In this document: piece after piece, positions 1 to 10,715 of the stretch
How positions within the stretch are numbered: position 1 is the first letter of the stretch
Layout of the letters: each line of letters opens with the position of its first letter
Assembly (NCBI GenBank): GCA_036172665.1
Contig: CM069877.1
Coordinates: 11,986,501-12,050,500 of the forward strand
Direction: 5' to 3'
DNA: 64,000 nt
Origin: Prosopocoilus inquinatus
Lineage: Eukaryota > Arthropoda > Insecta > Coleoptera > Lucanidae
Notes under the pieces: model-generated
What the model saw: the letters and a program-made list of their open reading frames with translations, nothing else
Database searches by the model: none
What the model was told of the DNA's origin: nothing
Position numbers and translations under genes: made by a program

Positions 1-897
1 ATACATTATTTTTTTCTGAAATCTTATAAGATTATTTTTGTAATAGTTTCAACTTTTAAGCACACGAAAGCTATAATTTTGACAATAAAATAAGTAAAAC
101 CGATTTGGTTTTGAAGACTAGTGTATAAAATAGATATTATAGACGATTTTAGAAAAAATAACAAGCAATTTACATTTACAACACACCTGTAATACGTTTT
201 CTTTTTCAGATTAAAAAAGATGACAATTTTTGGCATAAAATGAAGCAGAAGTTAAAATATTTTCATTTAGAACATATGCTGCCTATACTGGCTTTAAAAG
301 AAAATTAAAATAACGATCCTGATCGATCTGGACAGTTGAAACCTCTTTCTGATAATCTGGTGACAATTCTGAAATAGATCTGTATTTGAAATTTGCTCTG
401 CAAGATTCCATATTATATAATGCCATATAATATCTAACTGTACTATGTCCACTAAAAAAAAATTGAGACAATTGTTGTGCATACATATTTGAGTTATTTT
501 ATTATAGCGTTTTCTGCTGGCTGCACCGGTATGCACTGAGTGTATCTCCATCTCGTTTTATTACATAAAGCTGAAACGAGTTGGAAATACACTCAGTGCG
601 CACTAGTGCAGCCAGTGGAAAACGCTATTAGTTTTAATGCAACTTTAAACTTGTTTCTAGAGAAATTTAAAAAACACGGAAATAAACAAACGGATGAATA
701 CATGATAGCAACAATAATTAACTCCTCGTATTTACAACAGAACGTATTACGTGTTCCAGATTCTTTTAGTGTGTAGTACAATATGATTCAAAATGGCCGC
801 ACTATTATCACCAGAACGTTAATATTAACAGGATCAAAAACAAGCTTTTAATTTTTTTTTTTGAGATGCTTGACGAATGTTTAAAAATATCGTATAA
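1..897. other. AT-rich stretch, no gene recognised
   Basis: AT-rich DNA with only short open frames (60-85 codons) on both strands, none with a motif I recognise. It contains the inverted repeat at 505-627 listed separately. The frames on either side of that hairpin (283-486 minus, 628-776 plus) could be remnants of a transposon protein, but nothing in them supports this. Confidence 0.5.
505..627. repeat. Imperfect inverted repeat (hairpin)
   Basis: The left arm 505-556 and right arm 574-627 are imperfect reverse complements. They start TAGCGTTTTCTGCTGGCTGC and end GCCAGTGGAAAACGCTA, around a loop of about 17 bp. The form fits the palindromic end or core of a small fold-back element. No target duplication could be assigned. 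Confidence 0.6.
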
Positions 898-1850
898 TGC
901 AGATGCACTTACAAATTTGAAACCGTGGTTGTAGATTAGGTTACAGTTGATGAGATCTGAATCCTCGTATTCATCAAATATTTATATTTTATTCAATTAG
1001 TTGTGTAGAAACAAAAATTATTTGACGCAGTTCCGTTTCACTATTTGGGTGAACTTGATATTCAAAATGTTACATCACCGACCCATTTTACTTATTGTTT
1101 ATTCCTGTGTTATCACATAATATTAATTACATGCATTAACAGGCATTTTTAATGATGTCAAGGTAAATGTGTACACAAATAAATAACAAAATATTGAGCA
1201 AAATATTGAACATCCCCTTTTTAAAACTAATTAAGTGCATGACTACCAGATTTGCAGAAGTTTATTATGACAAAAATGTTTCTTTCAATGTACCGTAAAA
1301 AAATTTACCAAAAAGCACGACTCTGAAAAGAGAAATCTTTGTAGAATTATTTTCTGGCAGCGCTCGGTAGCGTTCGTGTGTTTACGGTGCGTGTATTCTG
1401 TGTTTCACTCATACACGCACTGAAACGCATTCGCTCTCACTCATACTCTTCATCTGTCACTAAATCGGGAGAATGAATGTGCGAATTCGCCCCTCTTGCA
1501 CTAGGCCCGAAGGCGGAGCTAGCGTGTATCACATACCACATTTGATTTCAGCGATTTCATTCCGAAAATTTCAAATTTGTTTCCCATTTCCTGACCTTAT
1601 TTTTAAAAATAAAAAATAAAACTGAACGGTTTATTATTATTGAATACTGCGAAATTTCGGCTAAAGGCTTACATTTTCGAATTTTTTTAATTTTAATTTT
1701 TTTTTAAGGCCCTTTTGGCAATTCTCGAAAAACGAGCCTTTAGCCGCCTAACAGAATCTATTTAAAAATTTTTCGCGAAAAATTGGTACGATTTTAATGA
1801 AAAATAAGCCCAGGAAATGGGAAAAACGATTTTGGGGCCGAGCAAACAGC
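898..1850 (+). repeat. Dispersed repeat, copy A (tail of a YqaJ-associated element)
   Basis: This segment recurs in reverse orientation at 60843-63776. Shared blocks include the sequence around 940-1110, the block around 1240-1330 and the segment 1370-1660. In copy B the same sequence lies directly downstream of a YqaJ-nuclease reading frame, so the repeat is probably the 3' part of that mobile element. Copy A carries an extra segment (about 1669-1810) absent from copy B, and copy B carries other insertions absent here. I see no coding potential in copy A. Confidence 0.7.
1658..1746. repeat. 12-bp perfect inverted repeat at an extra segment in copy A
   Basis: CGGCTAAAGGCT at 1658-1669 is the exact reverse complement of AGCCTTTAGCCG at 1735-1746. 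The left arm lies at the point where copy A departs from copy B (about 1669-1810 is extra). This suggests a small insertion or a local inverted duplication. Confidence 0.5.
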
Positions 1851-3560
1851 CTTAAGCAAAAAGTGTACTTTTCCGGATACCACTCGGAAACTAGGGGTCT
1901 GAGGGGAAAACGATCCGGACGAAACCGACGGCGAAAATTGAGCTGCGAATCGTGATCTTCTTCGATTTTTCGATTTCGCCCCCCTTTCGAAACGCCCCCC
2001 GAAAAACACCCTTTTTAGGGGGTTTTTAGGTGTTTTTCTCGGATTGGAGGAGTCGAGAGAATTTCTATAGAAATTTGTAACTACCGTTTCTAGATAATTT
2101 CTTCGGACGATTTTTGATGCCCCGTTCGAGGCGATGCGGCGTCCGGTGGCGGCGCTGGGGGCGGAAACGTCCGAAAGTTACACTATGCGGGCTCATTTTG
2201 GAAAATTTTTTGCGCCCCTTTCTCGCGGAGGAATCGAAATTAGCTTCTCGGCATCGTATGGTCGAAAGGACGGAAGAATTCGACGGCGGCGGCCGTTTCC
2301 CGATCCGACCCCGGGGGCCGGAGATTTTGTACCCCCACTTTCGAAAATGGCCGTTTTTCGACTTTGAAAAAATTCCGGCGTCCGCATTTTTCGGCCGATC
2401 CGGACGAACTTCGGATCGTAGGTGCGGCCGGTGGGGGGCTTCTCGCCTCCGGAAGATGACGTCGATTCCGGTCTCGGAAGGGGCCCTAAAAAAATTAAAA
2501 TCGCCCATTTTCGCCCGTTTTCGCACCTTTTCCGATTTTTCTCCGAAACGGCATCTTAGAACCTTTTTAAACTCCCCCGGAATCTTCGTCCGTCTTTCCC
2601 GCGTCGAACGCCGGGCCGCCCGGCTCCGTAAATCTTCCGGGAGGGGAGCGGCGATTTTTCAAAGAGGACCCCTTTCGCGACCTTTTTTTCACCAATTTTT
2701 TCGGGGGCGTCCGAGGGGTCGGATCGCCTCGAGCCGCGCATCATCGTATGGTAGAAAACGACGGGGAACGCGACGCTTTCGACCCCGAGTCGATCGGACG
2801 ACCCGTTCGGCCGGTACGGCCCTGCGCTCCCGAAAAAAATTCGAAAAATTCCGGGGGCCGCCGAAAAAAAAAATGCCGCCACCGGGGGGCTCGAAATTCG
2901 GCGGGGACCTCCCCCCGTCCTTCCTCTGCGACGGGCCGGAGCGTAGAGGAGGAGCGCCCCGAGTCCGACGCTGCATTACCGTGCTATTTAAACGGGCGGA
3001 CGCGATTTGACCGGAAAATCGGCGGTTTTCTCCCTTGGGACGCGGAGTTATTGCGGGTAGGGGGACGCGCTCATCCCGGTGGGAGAGAGGGGTCGTCGGG
3101 ACGTCGTCCCTCCCGATCGCACGGGACCGGCTCCGAAGGCACCCGAATTTCGCCCGGCGAACGTGGTCGGCGCGGAAAAAAATTCGCAGCTCCGAGATTT
3201 GAAGGAACATCCGGGATTTCTTTTCGCGAGGTGGTAGAGGGAACGTCGGCCCGCGCGTCGGGGGCGGCCCCGTCGCGCCCGGCCTTCGAACAAAGGAGCG
3301 GCGAATTTTTCAATGTCGCGCGACAGACCGACGCGGCTTGGCTTGGCTTGATTTTTTTTTTGTCGGATGACGAGGGGGGCGAGGGGGGGTGTTCGGGGCT
3401 CGGGGGGACGCGCGGGTCCTTCCCCTTTCGAACAGCACCGATCTCGCTCGGATCCGACCTTCCGCGACGACGATTTCTTCACCGATTTCGTCAAGGGAGA
3501 ATCCTCCGCCTTCTCGGCTGAAAGTCAGTTGAAGCCGTAAGAGACGGGATCGGCGAGGGT
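1851..3560. other. GC/CpG-rich block of unknown nature
   Basis: Base composition changes abruptly from AT-rich flanks to dense CpG, with poly-T and poly-A runs embedded. Long open frames occur on both strands at once (for example about 2114-3010 plus, 2748-3521 plus, 2689-3210 minus). They are Arg/Gly/Pro-rich without any recognisable domain, as expected from stop-codon depletion in GC-rich DNA. A CpG-island promoter, a satellite-like sequence or an old mobile-element fragment are all possible. I did not recognise rRNA sequence. Confidence 0.45.
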
Positions 3561-4365
3561 GCAGGTTGGCAACACTCGCACGACACGCGCAGTGCGGAAA
3601 CCTTGGCACTTATATATATTATTTATCTGTGCGGCCAGTCGTGGGGCTGGAGATCTATGGGCTGGAGCCCCAATGATCGGATGGGGGGGTGTGTGTGCTG
3701 CCTGTCGACAGTGATCTAACCTGAAAGCGACGCGCGATCTTATTCTTTCGCGTGTGTCATGTTATGCCGGCGATCGCAGGGAGAAATGTGCGCCGCCGGT
3801 CGAACGTAACCTAACCTAGAGCCGCCGCGCGCGGAAGAAAAGGTGGACGGACGCGTTCGAACGAATTTTGACCACCGTAAATATTAGGAGGTAAATAAAT
3901 GAATAAACGGGACTTTGGTCGTTCATTTGCGAGCGCGGGGAAGTCGATTCGATTCCTGCGTTCTCCGGCCGGCAATTAAAGCGGGAAATTCTGCTGTCTG
4001 ATTGTTGTTGTTGTTGTTGGAGCGGATTACGGCGTTTGGCGTTTCGTCGCGCGTACACTCCGAAATAGAATTTGAACGCGCCAAATTTAAATGATCGTAA
4101 GTAAACTCCCCGAGCATTTCGAAGCGAAGGTTATTATTTATAAATGTCGCAAGCTCATGACACTTATTTTATTACTTGGAATATGAATGTGAAATGTACC
4201 GTGGCAATTTGATAAATAAATTTCTTCTTCTTCTTCTTATTATTATTATTATTATAAAAGGCAAAAATAAATAAATAAATAAAAGTAAACCCGAAAAAAA
4301 AAAGAAAAACGTTATTGTTATTATTTTCGGGAAACTGTTCAAGGCCAACCCAACCCAAGCGACGC
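3561..4365. other. Intergenic, microsatellites and a possible TATA-rich element
   Basis: There is a TATATATA stretch near 3610 at the downstream edge of the GC-rich block. A (TTG)n run lies at 4001-4020 and a (TTC)n(TTA)n run at 4221-4256. I see no gene. If the GC-rich block is a promoter, its start site could lie here, but nothing else supports that. Confidence 0.4.
4185..4256 (+). mobile_element. 3' end of a LINE with microsatellite tail
   Basis: GGCAATTTGATAAATAAA followed by (TTC)n(TTA)n occurs here. The same string followed by (TTA)n occurs near 22940-22970. A shared unique stretch ending in a variable microsatellite is the signature of 5'-truncated LINE 3' ends. It is a different family from the LINE at 6.5-10.7 kb. 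Confidence 0.5.
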
Positions 4366-5647
4366 CAACCTAAGCAGGGTCAACACAGATGACAAAAAAA
4401 AAATGTAAAAAATTAAGGGAACCGAAAAATTGAAAAGATTAGAGAAAAATATTAAAAATTTCGGGAAAAAATCGAAAAAAATAGGAAAAAATTCTAAAAA
4501 TTAGGGAAACAGTTCAACGCCAACCCAAGCAAGGTCAACCCAGACGGCGAAAGAATTTCGAAAAAATTAGGGAAAAATATTCAAAATTTCGGGAAAAAAT
4601 CGAAAAAATTTTTTAAAAATTCCAAAAATTAGGGAAACAGTTCAAGGTCAACCCAAGCGACACCAACCTAAGCAGGGCCAACCCAATCGAGGCCAACCCA
4701 ACCGACTCCAACCCAAGCGAGGCCAACCCAGATGACGGTAAAATTTTTAAAAAATTAGGGAAACGGAAAAATTGGGGAAAAATACTAAAAATTACGGAAA
4801 AAAATTGAAAAAAATCGAAAAAATTTTTTGAAAATTCCAAAAATTAGGGAAACATTTCAAGGTCAACCCAAGCGACGCCAACCTAAGCAGGGCCAACCCA
4901 ACCGACTCCAACCCAAGCGAGGCCAACCCAGATGACGGAAAAATTTTTAAAAAATTAGGGAAACGGAAAAATTGGGGAAAGATCCTAAAAATTACGGAAA
5001 AAAATTGAAAAAAATCGAAAAAATTTTTTAAAAATTCCAAAAATTAGGGAAACAGTTCAAGGTCAACCCAAGCGACGCCAACCTAAGCAGGGCCAACCCA
5101 ACCGAGGCCAACCCAGATGACGGAAAAAAATGTAAAAAATTAAGGAAACGAAAAAATTATAGAAAAAAGAGAAAAACATTCAAAATTGCGGAAAAAAATT
5201 GAAAAAAATTGAAAAAAATCGAAAAAAATTTTAAAAAATTCTAAAAATTAGGGAAACAGTTCAAGGCCAACCCAACCGACGCCAACCCAACCGAGGCCAA
5301 CCCAGATGACGGAAAAAAATGTAAAAAATTAAGGAAACGAAAAAATTATAGAAAAAAGAGAAAAACATTCAAAATTGCGGAAAAAAATTGAAAAAAATTG
5401 AAAAAAATCGAAAAAAATTTTAAAAAATTCTAAAAATTAGGGAAACAGTTCAAGGCCAACCCAACCGACGCCAACCCAAGCGAGGCAAACCCAGACTGCG
5501 AAAAAAATTTTAAAAAATTAAGCGAACGGAGAAACTTTAAAAAATCGGAGAAAAAACTAAAAATATCGGGGAAAAATCGAAAAAAATAGGAAAAAAATTC
5601 TAAAAATTAGGGAAACAGTTCAAGGTCAACCCAAGCGACGCCAACCT
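4366..5647 (+). repeat. CCAACC-type minisatellite array, left part
   Basis: Units of roughly 130-180 bp recur. Each contains a core with GGTCAACCCAAGCGACGCCA, CCAACCTAAGC and GAGGCCAACCCAGATGACGG, followed by A-rich runs such as AAAAATTAGGGAAAC. The array is interrupted at 5647 by the LINE insertions and resumes at 10775. CCTAA within the units is isolated rather than tandem, so this is not a telomeric repeat. Confidence 0.85.
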
Positions 5648-6506
5648 ATGACATTACACAAAATTTGAGTTGTGAAACAAAATTATTTGCTGATGACTGC
5701 GTTATTTACAATCAAAGGAAGAATGCAGAAGATTGGATTTTGCTCCAAGGAGATTTAGACAAAATTCAGATGTGGTGTAATGAAAATAAAATGGAAATTA
5801 ATACAAAAAAATGTGTTGCAATGTCTTTTGGTACCACAATGTTGTTCCAGGCTCATCCATATAAATTAGGAAATGACTTGATAAAATATGATGATACATG
5901 CAAATACCTAGGAGTTACTTTTCGAAATGATTTAAATTGGAATAATCACATTCAGAATATTTTAAAAAAAGCTTATAAATCTTTGTATTTCATAACAAGA
6001 AATCTTAAAGGCTCTGGTAAACCAGTACTTCAAAAAGCTTACATCACATATGTTCGTCCTAAGATTGAGTACGCACAAGAAGTCTGGGACCCATACCAAT
6101 ATTATTTAATTCAAGATCTGGAAATGTTACAGCATAAAGCAGCTCGGTATGTTTGTAACGACCACAGAACAACTGCGTCTGTATCACGTATGCTCAAGGA
6201 ACTAAATTGGGATAGTCTATCTTCTAGAAGAAAAACAGCAAGATTAAAATTATTTTGTTATATTCATTTTCAACACGATTCGATGCACAATTTTCTATCT
6301 AAATTAAAAGTAAATGATTCTTGTACTAGAAAAAAACATAACTTCACTTATAAAATACCCTTTTCGAAGTCTAATCTTCATAAATTTTCTTTTTTTCCTA
6401 AAACTATACAAGAATGGAATAATTTAAATGAAAAAGATTTGATTAAATTATTAGAAAATTGTGTAAACAAAATTAAAAATTAAGATGTAAGTAATTATGT
6501 TTGATT
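5648..6506 (+). mobile_element. 5'-truncated LINE copy, plus strand (5' piece)
   Basis: This 5'-truncated LINE inserted in the minisatellite; AACCT flanks both ends (5643-5647 and 10775-10779). It is nearly identical to the 3' part of the full-length minus-strand copy. Its 3' UTR is interrupted after TTTGATT by that minus-strand LINE and resumes at 10716. The complete plus-strand copy is therefore 5648-6506 joined to 10716-10774. Confidence 0.85.
5650..6483 (+). pseudogene. LINE reverse transcriptase, C-terminal fragment
   Basis: This is about 277 codons of the LINE ORF2 protein, starting just before the FADD active-site motif and running to the natural stop. It is uninterrupted and almost identical to residues 634-909 of the minus-strand ORF2 (for example N instead of S in DLNWNNH). 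It lacks the endonuclease and most of the reverse transcriptase palm because of 5' truncation at insertion, and so cannot be functional. The near identity of the two copies implies that both insertions are recent. Confidence 0.88.
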
Positions 6507-6588
6507 TATTTATTTATTTATTGTTACAAATTAGGCGTATAGTATAATATACTTGGTGGCCTAATAATCAAACATAATTACTTACATC

Positions 6589-9384
6589 TTAATTTTTAAT
6601 TTTGTTTACACAATTTTCTAATAATTTAATCAAATCTTTTTCATTTAAATTATTCCATTCTTGTATAGTTTTAGGAAAAAAAGAAAATTTATGAAGATTA
6701 GACTTCGAAAAGGGTATCTTATAAGTGAAGTTATGTTTTTTTCTAGTACAAGAATCATTTACTTTTAATTTAGATAGAAAATTGTGCATCGAATCGTGTT
6801 GAAAATGAATATAACAAAATAGTTTTAATCTTGCTGTTTTTCTTCTAGAAGATAGACTATCCCAATTTAGTTCCTTGAGCATACGTGATACAGACGCAGT
6901 TGTTCTGTGATCGTTACAAACATACCGAGCTGCTTTATGCTGTAACATTTCCAGATCTTGAATTAAATAGTATTGGTATGGGTCCCAGACTTCTTGTGCG
7001 TACTCAATCTTAGGACGAACATATGTGATGTAAGCTTTTTGAAGTACTGGTTTACCAGAGCCTTTAAGATTTCTTGTTATGAAATACAAAGATTTATAAG
7101 CTTTTTTTAAAATATTCTGAATGTGATTATTCCAACTTAAATCATTTCGAAAAGTAACTCCTAGGTATTTGCATGTATCATCATATTTTATCAAGTCATT
7201 TCCTAATTTATATGGATGAGCCTGGAACAACATTGTGGTACCAAAAGACATTGCAACACATTTTTTTGTATTAATTTCCATTTTATTTTCATTACACCAC
7301 ATCTGAATTTTGTCTAAATCTCCTTGGAGCAAAATCCAATCTTCTGCATTCTTCCTTTGATTGTAAATAACGCAGTCATCAGCAAATAATTTTGTTTCAC
7401 AACTCAAATTTTGTGTAATGTCATTTATAAAAATAATGAATAATATAGGACTGATCACACTACCTTGAGGCACACCAGAAGTAACTATTAGCTCAGATGA
7501 AAAAATATTATTTATTCTCACTTTTTGCTTCCTATCCGTCAGGTATTCATTTATCCATTTGATGACTCGCATGTCACACTTTAAATTTTGTAATTTTCTT
7601 ATAATAATATCATGTGGAACTTTATCGAAAGCTTTAGTAAAATCAATAAAGATGGCATCTATCTGCCCCTTATCGTCAACAATTTCTACCAATTCATTGT
7701 GAAAATTTAACAGTTGAGTAACACAGGAGAAATGTTTTCTAAAACCATGTTGATTCCTGCTGATTATGTTGTGCTTATCACAAAAATATTGTAGGTAGTT
7801 TGTCAGAAGTTTTTCTAAAATTTTACAAACAATACATATTAAACTAATTGGACGATAATTATTGCAATCAGACTTCACACCAGATTTATAAACAGGCAGA
7901 ACTATTGATATCTTCCAGTCATTTGGTAAAATACTATTATTAATGCTAATTTGAAACAGATGCGTTAAATATTTAGATACGTGATAACCTCCAATTTGTA
8001 AAATTTCAGCTGTTAAATTATCAATACCTGGAGATTTATGACATTTGAGTTCCTTAATAATATCAGCAACATCTTTTCGAGTAAAATGAAATAAGTCAGA
8101 AACTTCTGTTTGATTTTCATTAAAATTTAGAATCGCATTATTTTTTTCATTAAAAACACTAATAAAATACCTATTCAATTCTTCTACTGTATCTGTGAGG
8201 TTTTCTAACAGACATCCATCTTTCTTTATCAAAATTTGAGAAGTTGTAGATTTATTCAAACGTTGTATATATCGATATAAGTGATTTCCATTATCCTTGT
8301 CCATTAAGTGTATTAGGTACTGTTCATTTGCATGGTGCTTTGCTTCATTAAATTCAGATAATAATTGTTTGTAATAATTTTTATAAATTTTCCTGAAACG
8401 ATAAGCCCGACGTAATTTTTTCTTTAATCTTTTCACATGTTTTGAGTAATAAACAGGATCAGTTGTAGATTTAATTTCTTTGCACGGAACATATTTTAGA
8501 ACCAAATTGTGAATCAATGTCACAAAAGATTTCCATAATTCATTAATGTTTCCACTGGAATTTACCCATATCGGAAATTTTTTCTCAAGTTCATTAATAA
8601 TTAATAGATTGTTTGCATTCTGATACTGGTAAATTTTTATTATTTTGTCAGTAATCACAGGCAATTGAAGATCCAAGTCAACAACGACAACATTGTGATC
8701 ACTTACTCCATCTTCAACATCCCAAGTTATCACCATATCAGATGGTCTAACAATGACAACATCTAGAATATTTCCGCGTGTCTCATTATGAAAAAGTCTA
8801 GTAGGTTTATTAACAATTTGAGTCAGTGAATATTGTATAATCAAATCATTAATTTTTGATTGTAACTGATTACCAATTTTATTGCCACTCCAATCAATAC
8901 TTGGTAAATTTAAGTCTCCAATAATAGCAATTCTTTCAAATTGATCTTCTACATTATTTATAAAACTAATTAATTTATCTATGAAATTATAATGATTACT
9001 GGAACAATACACTGCTACTATCAGCAGTTTTGCTGTGGATATTTGAGTAATTACAGCCAACATTTCAAATTCATCATCCCTCCAGAATTCATGACAGTCG
9101 AAATTTCCTTTTACTAAAATAAAGACACCACCACCAATTCTGTCAATTCTGTCATATCTAAAAACCAAATCAGATCCAAAGATTTCACTAGAGGAAATGT
9201 TATCATTTAGCCAGGATTCAGTTCCCACGATAATATCAGGTTCATGTATCTCAATTAACGAATTGAATTCCATTTTTTTATTTAGTATACTTCGTAAGTT
9301 TATATTTAGTATTCTCAATTTATCAATCGATTTAGAATGTGTTGGATGTTGCCGAATATTATCATCTTTTTTAATTTTTAATTG
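6589..9384 (-). CDS. LINE ORF2: endonuclease-reverse transcriptase
   Basis: This nicks target DNA and reverse-transcribes the LINE RNA in the nucleus. Numbered from the UUG at 9318 it has 909 residues. The N-terminal endonuclease begins RILNINLRS and includes VGTESWLND and SDHN. The reverse transcriptase has NYRPISL, DFTKAFDKVPHD, GVPQGSVISP and FADD (residues 645-648). The C-terminal region has the family's YVRPKIEYAQEVWDP motif. There is no RNase H. The frame is open back to the ORF1 stop codon and has no ATG until 9273, inside the endonuclease after its conserved NIN asparagine. An ordinary AUG start would therefore remove an essential part. The frame is the same as ORF1, so readthrough of the UAG at 9385-9387 is the best explanation for its expression. 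Confidence 0.9.
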   Translation of the reverse strand, partial: QLKIKKDDNIRQHPTHSKSIDKLRILNINLRSILNKKMEFNSLIEIHEPDIIVGTESWLNDNISSSEIFGSDLVFRYDRIDRIGGGVFILVKGNFDCHEFWRDDEFEMLAVITQISTAKLLIVAVYCSSNHYNFIDKLISFINNVEDQFERIAIIGDLNLPSIDWSGNKIGNQLQSKINDLIIQYSLTQIVNKPTRLFHNETRGNILDVVIVRPSDMVITWDVEDGVSDHNVVVVDLDLQLPVITDKIIKIYQYQNANNLLIINELEKKFPIWVNSSGNINELWKSFVTLIHNLVLKYVPCKEIKSTTDPVYYSKHVKRLKKKLRRAYRFRKIYKNYYKQLLSEFNEAKHHANEQYLIHLMDKDNGNHLYRYIQRLNKSTTSQILIKKDGCLLENLTDTVEELNRYFISVFNEKNNAILNFNENQTEVSDLFHFTRKDVADIIKELKCHKSPGIDNLTAEILQIGGYHVSKYLTHLFQISINNSILPNDWKISIVLPVYKSGVKSDCNNYRPISLICIVCKILEKLLTNYLQYFCDKHNIISRNQHGFRKHFSCVTQLLNFHNELVEIVDDKGQIDAIFIDFTKAFDKVPHDIIIRKLQNLKCDMRVIKWINEYLTDRKQKVRINNIFSSELIVTSGVPQGSVISPILFIIFINDITQNLSCETKLFADDCVIYNQRKNAEDWILLQGDLDKIQMWCNENKMEINTKKCVAMSFGTTMLFQAHPYKLGNDLIKYDDTCKYLGVTFRNDLSWNNHIQNILKKAYKSLYFITRNLKGSGKPVLQKAYITYVRPKIEYAQEVWDPYQYYLIQDLEMLQHKAARYVCNDHRTTASVSRMLKELNWDSLSSRRKTARLKLFCYIHFQHDSMHNFLSKLKVNDSCTRKKHNFTYKIPFSKSNLHKFSFFPKTIQEWNNLNEKDLIKLLENCVNKIKN

Positions 9385-9387
9385 CTA
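9379..9387 (-). promoter_or_regulatory. Candidate stop-codon readthrough signal UAG-CAA-UUA
   Basis: ORF1 ends AAA-ATA-UAG and is followed in frame by CAA-UUA, matching the UAG-CARYYA context known from tobamovirus replicase readthrough. The next 22 codons are open and run straight into the ORF2 endonuclease. Functional readthrough is inferred. Confidence 0.6.
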
Positions 9388-10705
9388 TATTTTATTCATT
9401 ATGTTCAGATCCACATTATAGTTCGTTTTATTTTTTAAAATAGAAATTATTCTTTGATAGCTAGGACAATTTTTATCCCATCCCGAATGATTAATGTCTA
9501 GGCTTAATCCTAACTTATCATTCGCATCTGAGCAAGATGGACATTTAAGGAAATCACTTTGACAAGAGTTACTGCTATGTTCACCGCAGCATTTCGCACA
9601 CCTTTTTTTATTACTGCATTTTTTCTCATTTTGATTAGCAAAGTGACCTATTTCTCCACAATGGAAACATCTAACTATGCTGAAGTGTTCAAAGACTTTA
9701 CCAATGCTCCAACCCACATATATAAATTCTTTGGACAATAAAGTATTAAATATTTTTGCCTGTGCCTGCATAATAATGTTTATCTTATTTTTGTAAGGTT
9801 TTGACCTGTAAATAATTTTTAAATGTTGATCGTCTGCATCTAAATTCAACTTATTCTGTCTTATAATTTTTTCTAAAAGTGCTTCATTATCCTCCTTTGC
9901 ATCTTCCAGTGATATACCAACTATCTTAATTTTCGGCTGTAACTTACTTGGCACAGAGATTTTATAATTGTTACCAAGTTTCTCAGAAATTACCTTCTGC
10001 ACTTTAGACGTCTCAGATCTTTCAACTTGTAAAAGAATCCCTCCTTTCTTAGTATTTTTTCCAATAGATATACCAGCTTGCATTTCGACCACATCAACTT
10101 TATTTTTTAAGACCTCCTTAATAGGCTCTTGCATTGTTTTATCTTTGGGTTCAACAATTATTACGTTTCTATTTAATACGTCCGCAAATGTTGCTTTTCG
10201 TCCACTTATTCCACTTGTTCCACTTGTATTATTAGAAACCGAATCTTGTAAATTAAATTGTGATTTTAAATGATTAATTTCATCCTTTAGAGATTTATTT
10301 TCCAATAGAACACTATCCAATTTAGCGATAATTTCCTTATTTTGCGAAGTTATTATTTGAAACATATTAAAGAATTCTTCTTTAGTGCAATCTACTGAAT
10401 TCATTAGAGTAGCATTAACATCAGAAAAATTTCTTCTCATCGGTTTAGGAGACTGATTTATATGTCCACTTGTACAGTTATTGACGTCTGCCAAATTGTC
10501 ACTACTTGACTGACTTGCCAAAATTTCACAACAGTTTATCGAATCTTCGCCGTAGACAATTATATTTTTTTAAATATTTCACACAACCAGGATGAGTTAA
10601 TCCACCACAAATTATGCATTTTAACCCATTTACTGGAATATTATTGCACTGTCTGCAAGGTTTATTCGCTCTTGAAATTGACGTGACTGCATTAGTCGAT
10701 GTCAT
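9385..10705 (-). CDS. LINE ORF1: nucleic-acid-binding protein with PHD-like and CCHC zinc fingers
   Basis: This is probably the RNA-binding ORF1 protein that packages LINE RNA. An ATG at 10705 opens a Cys-rich segment (CRQC, then KCIICGG and HPGC) resembling the PHD-like finger found at the start of many arthropod LINE ORF1s. That frame is lost in an A7 run near 10570. The main frame, open from about 10566, continues for some 390 codons with a predicted coiled coil and a C-terminal zinc-knuckle cluster (CFHCGEIGHF, then CAKCCGEHSSNSC and CPSC). One A too many in the run, either a mutation or a sequencing error, would explain the break. The main frame has no ATG near its start, consistent with the N-terminal piece belonging to it. 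It ends with the UAG at 9385-9387. Confidence 0.8.
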
Positions 10706-10715
10706 GATGATGATT

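Larger units (their letters stand above)
6507..10710 (-). mobile_element. Full-length CR1/Jockey-group LINE
   Basis: This is a complete non-LTR retrotransposon of about 4.2 kb. In minus orientation it has a very short leader, ORF1 (start at 10705), ORF2, a short 3' UTR and a TAAA-type tail ending near 6507. It inserted into the 3' UTR of another copy of its own family; TGATT flanks both sides (6502-6506 and 10711-10715). It encodes an apurinic-type endonuclease and a reverse transcriptase without RNase H. The clade (CR1, Jockey or relatives) is inferred from domain order and the C-terminal VRPKIEYAQEVWDP-type motif. The only visible lesion is a one-base shift near the start of ORF1. Confidence 0.88.

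Noticed and set aside
283..776. Two short frames flanking the hairpin at 505-627
   Set aside because: 60-85 codons on opposite strands, no motif; cannot be told from chance.
2114..3521. Long open frames (up to about 298 codons) in the GC-rich block
   Set aside because: Open frames occur on both strands and in several frames at once, with Arg/Gly/Pro-rich content and no domain. GC-rich DNA lacks stop codons by composition.
6480..6590. Palindrome between the two LINE copies read as an L1-type twin-priming inversion
   Set aside because: The 3' tail of the plus-strand copy reappears intact at 10716-10774, so a nested insertion explains all junctions and a single inverted insertion does not.
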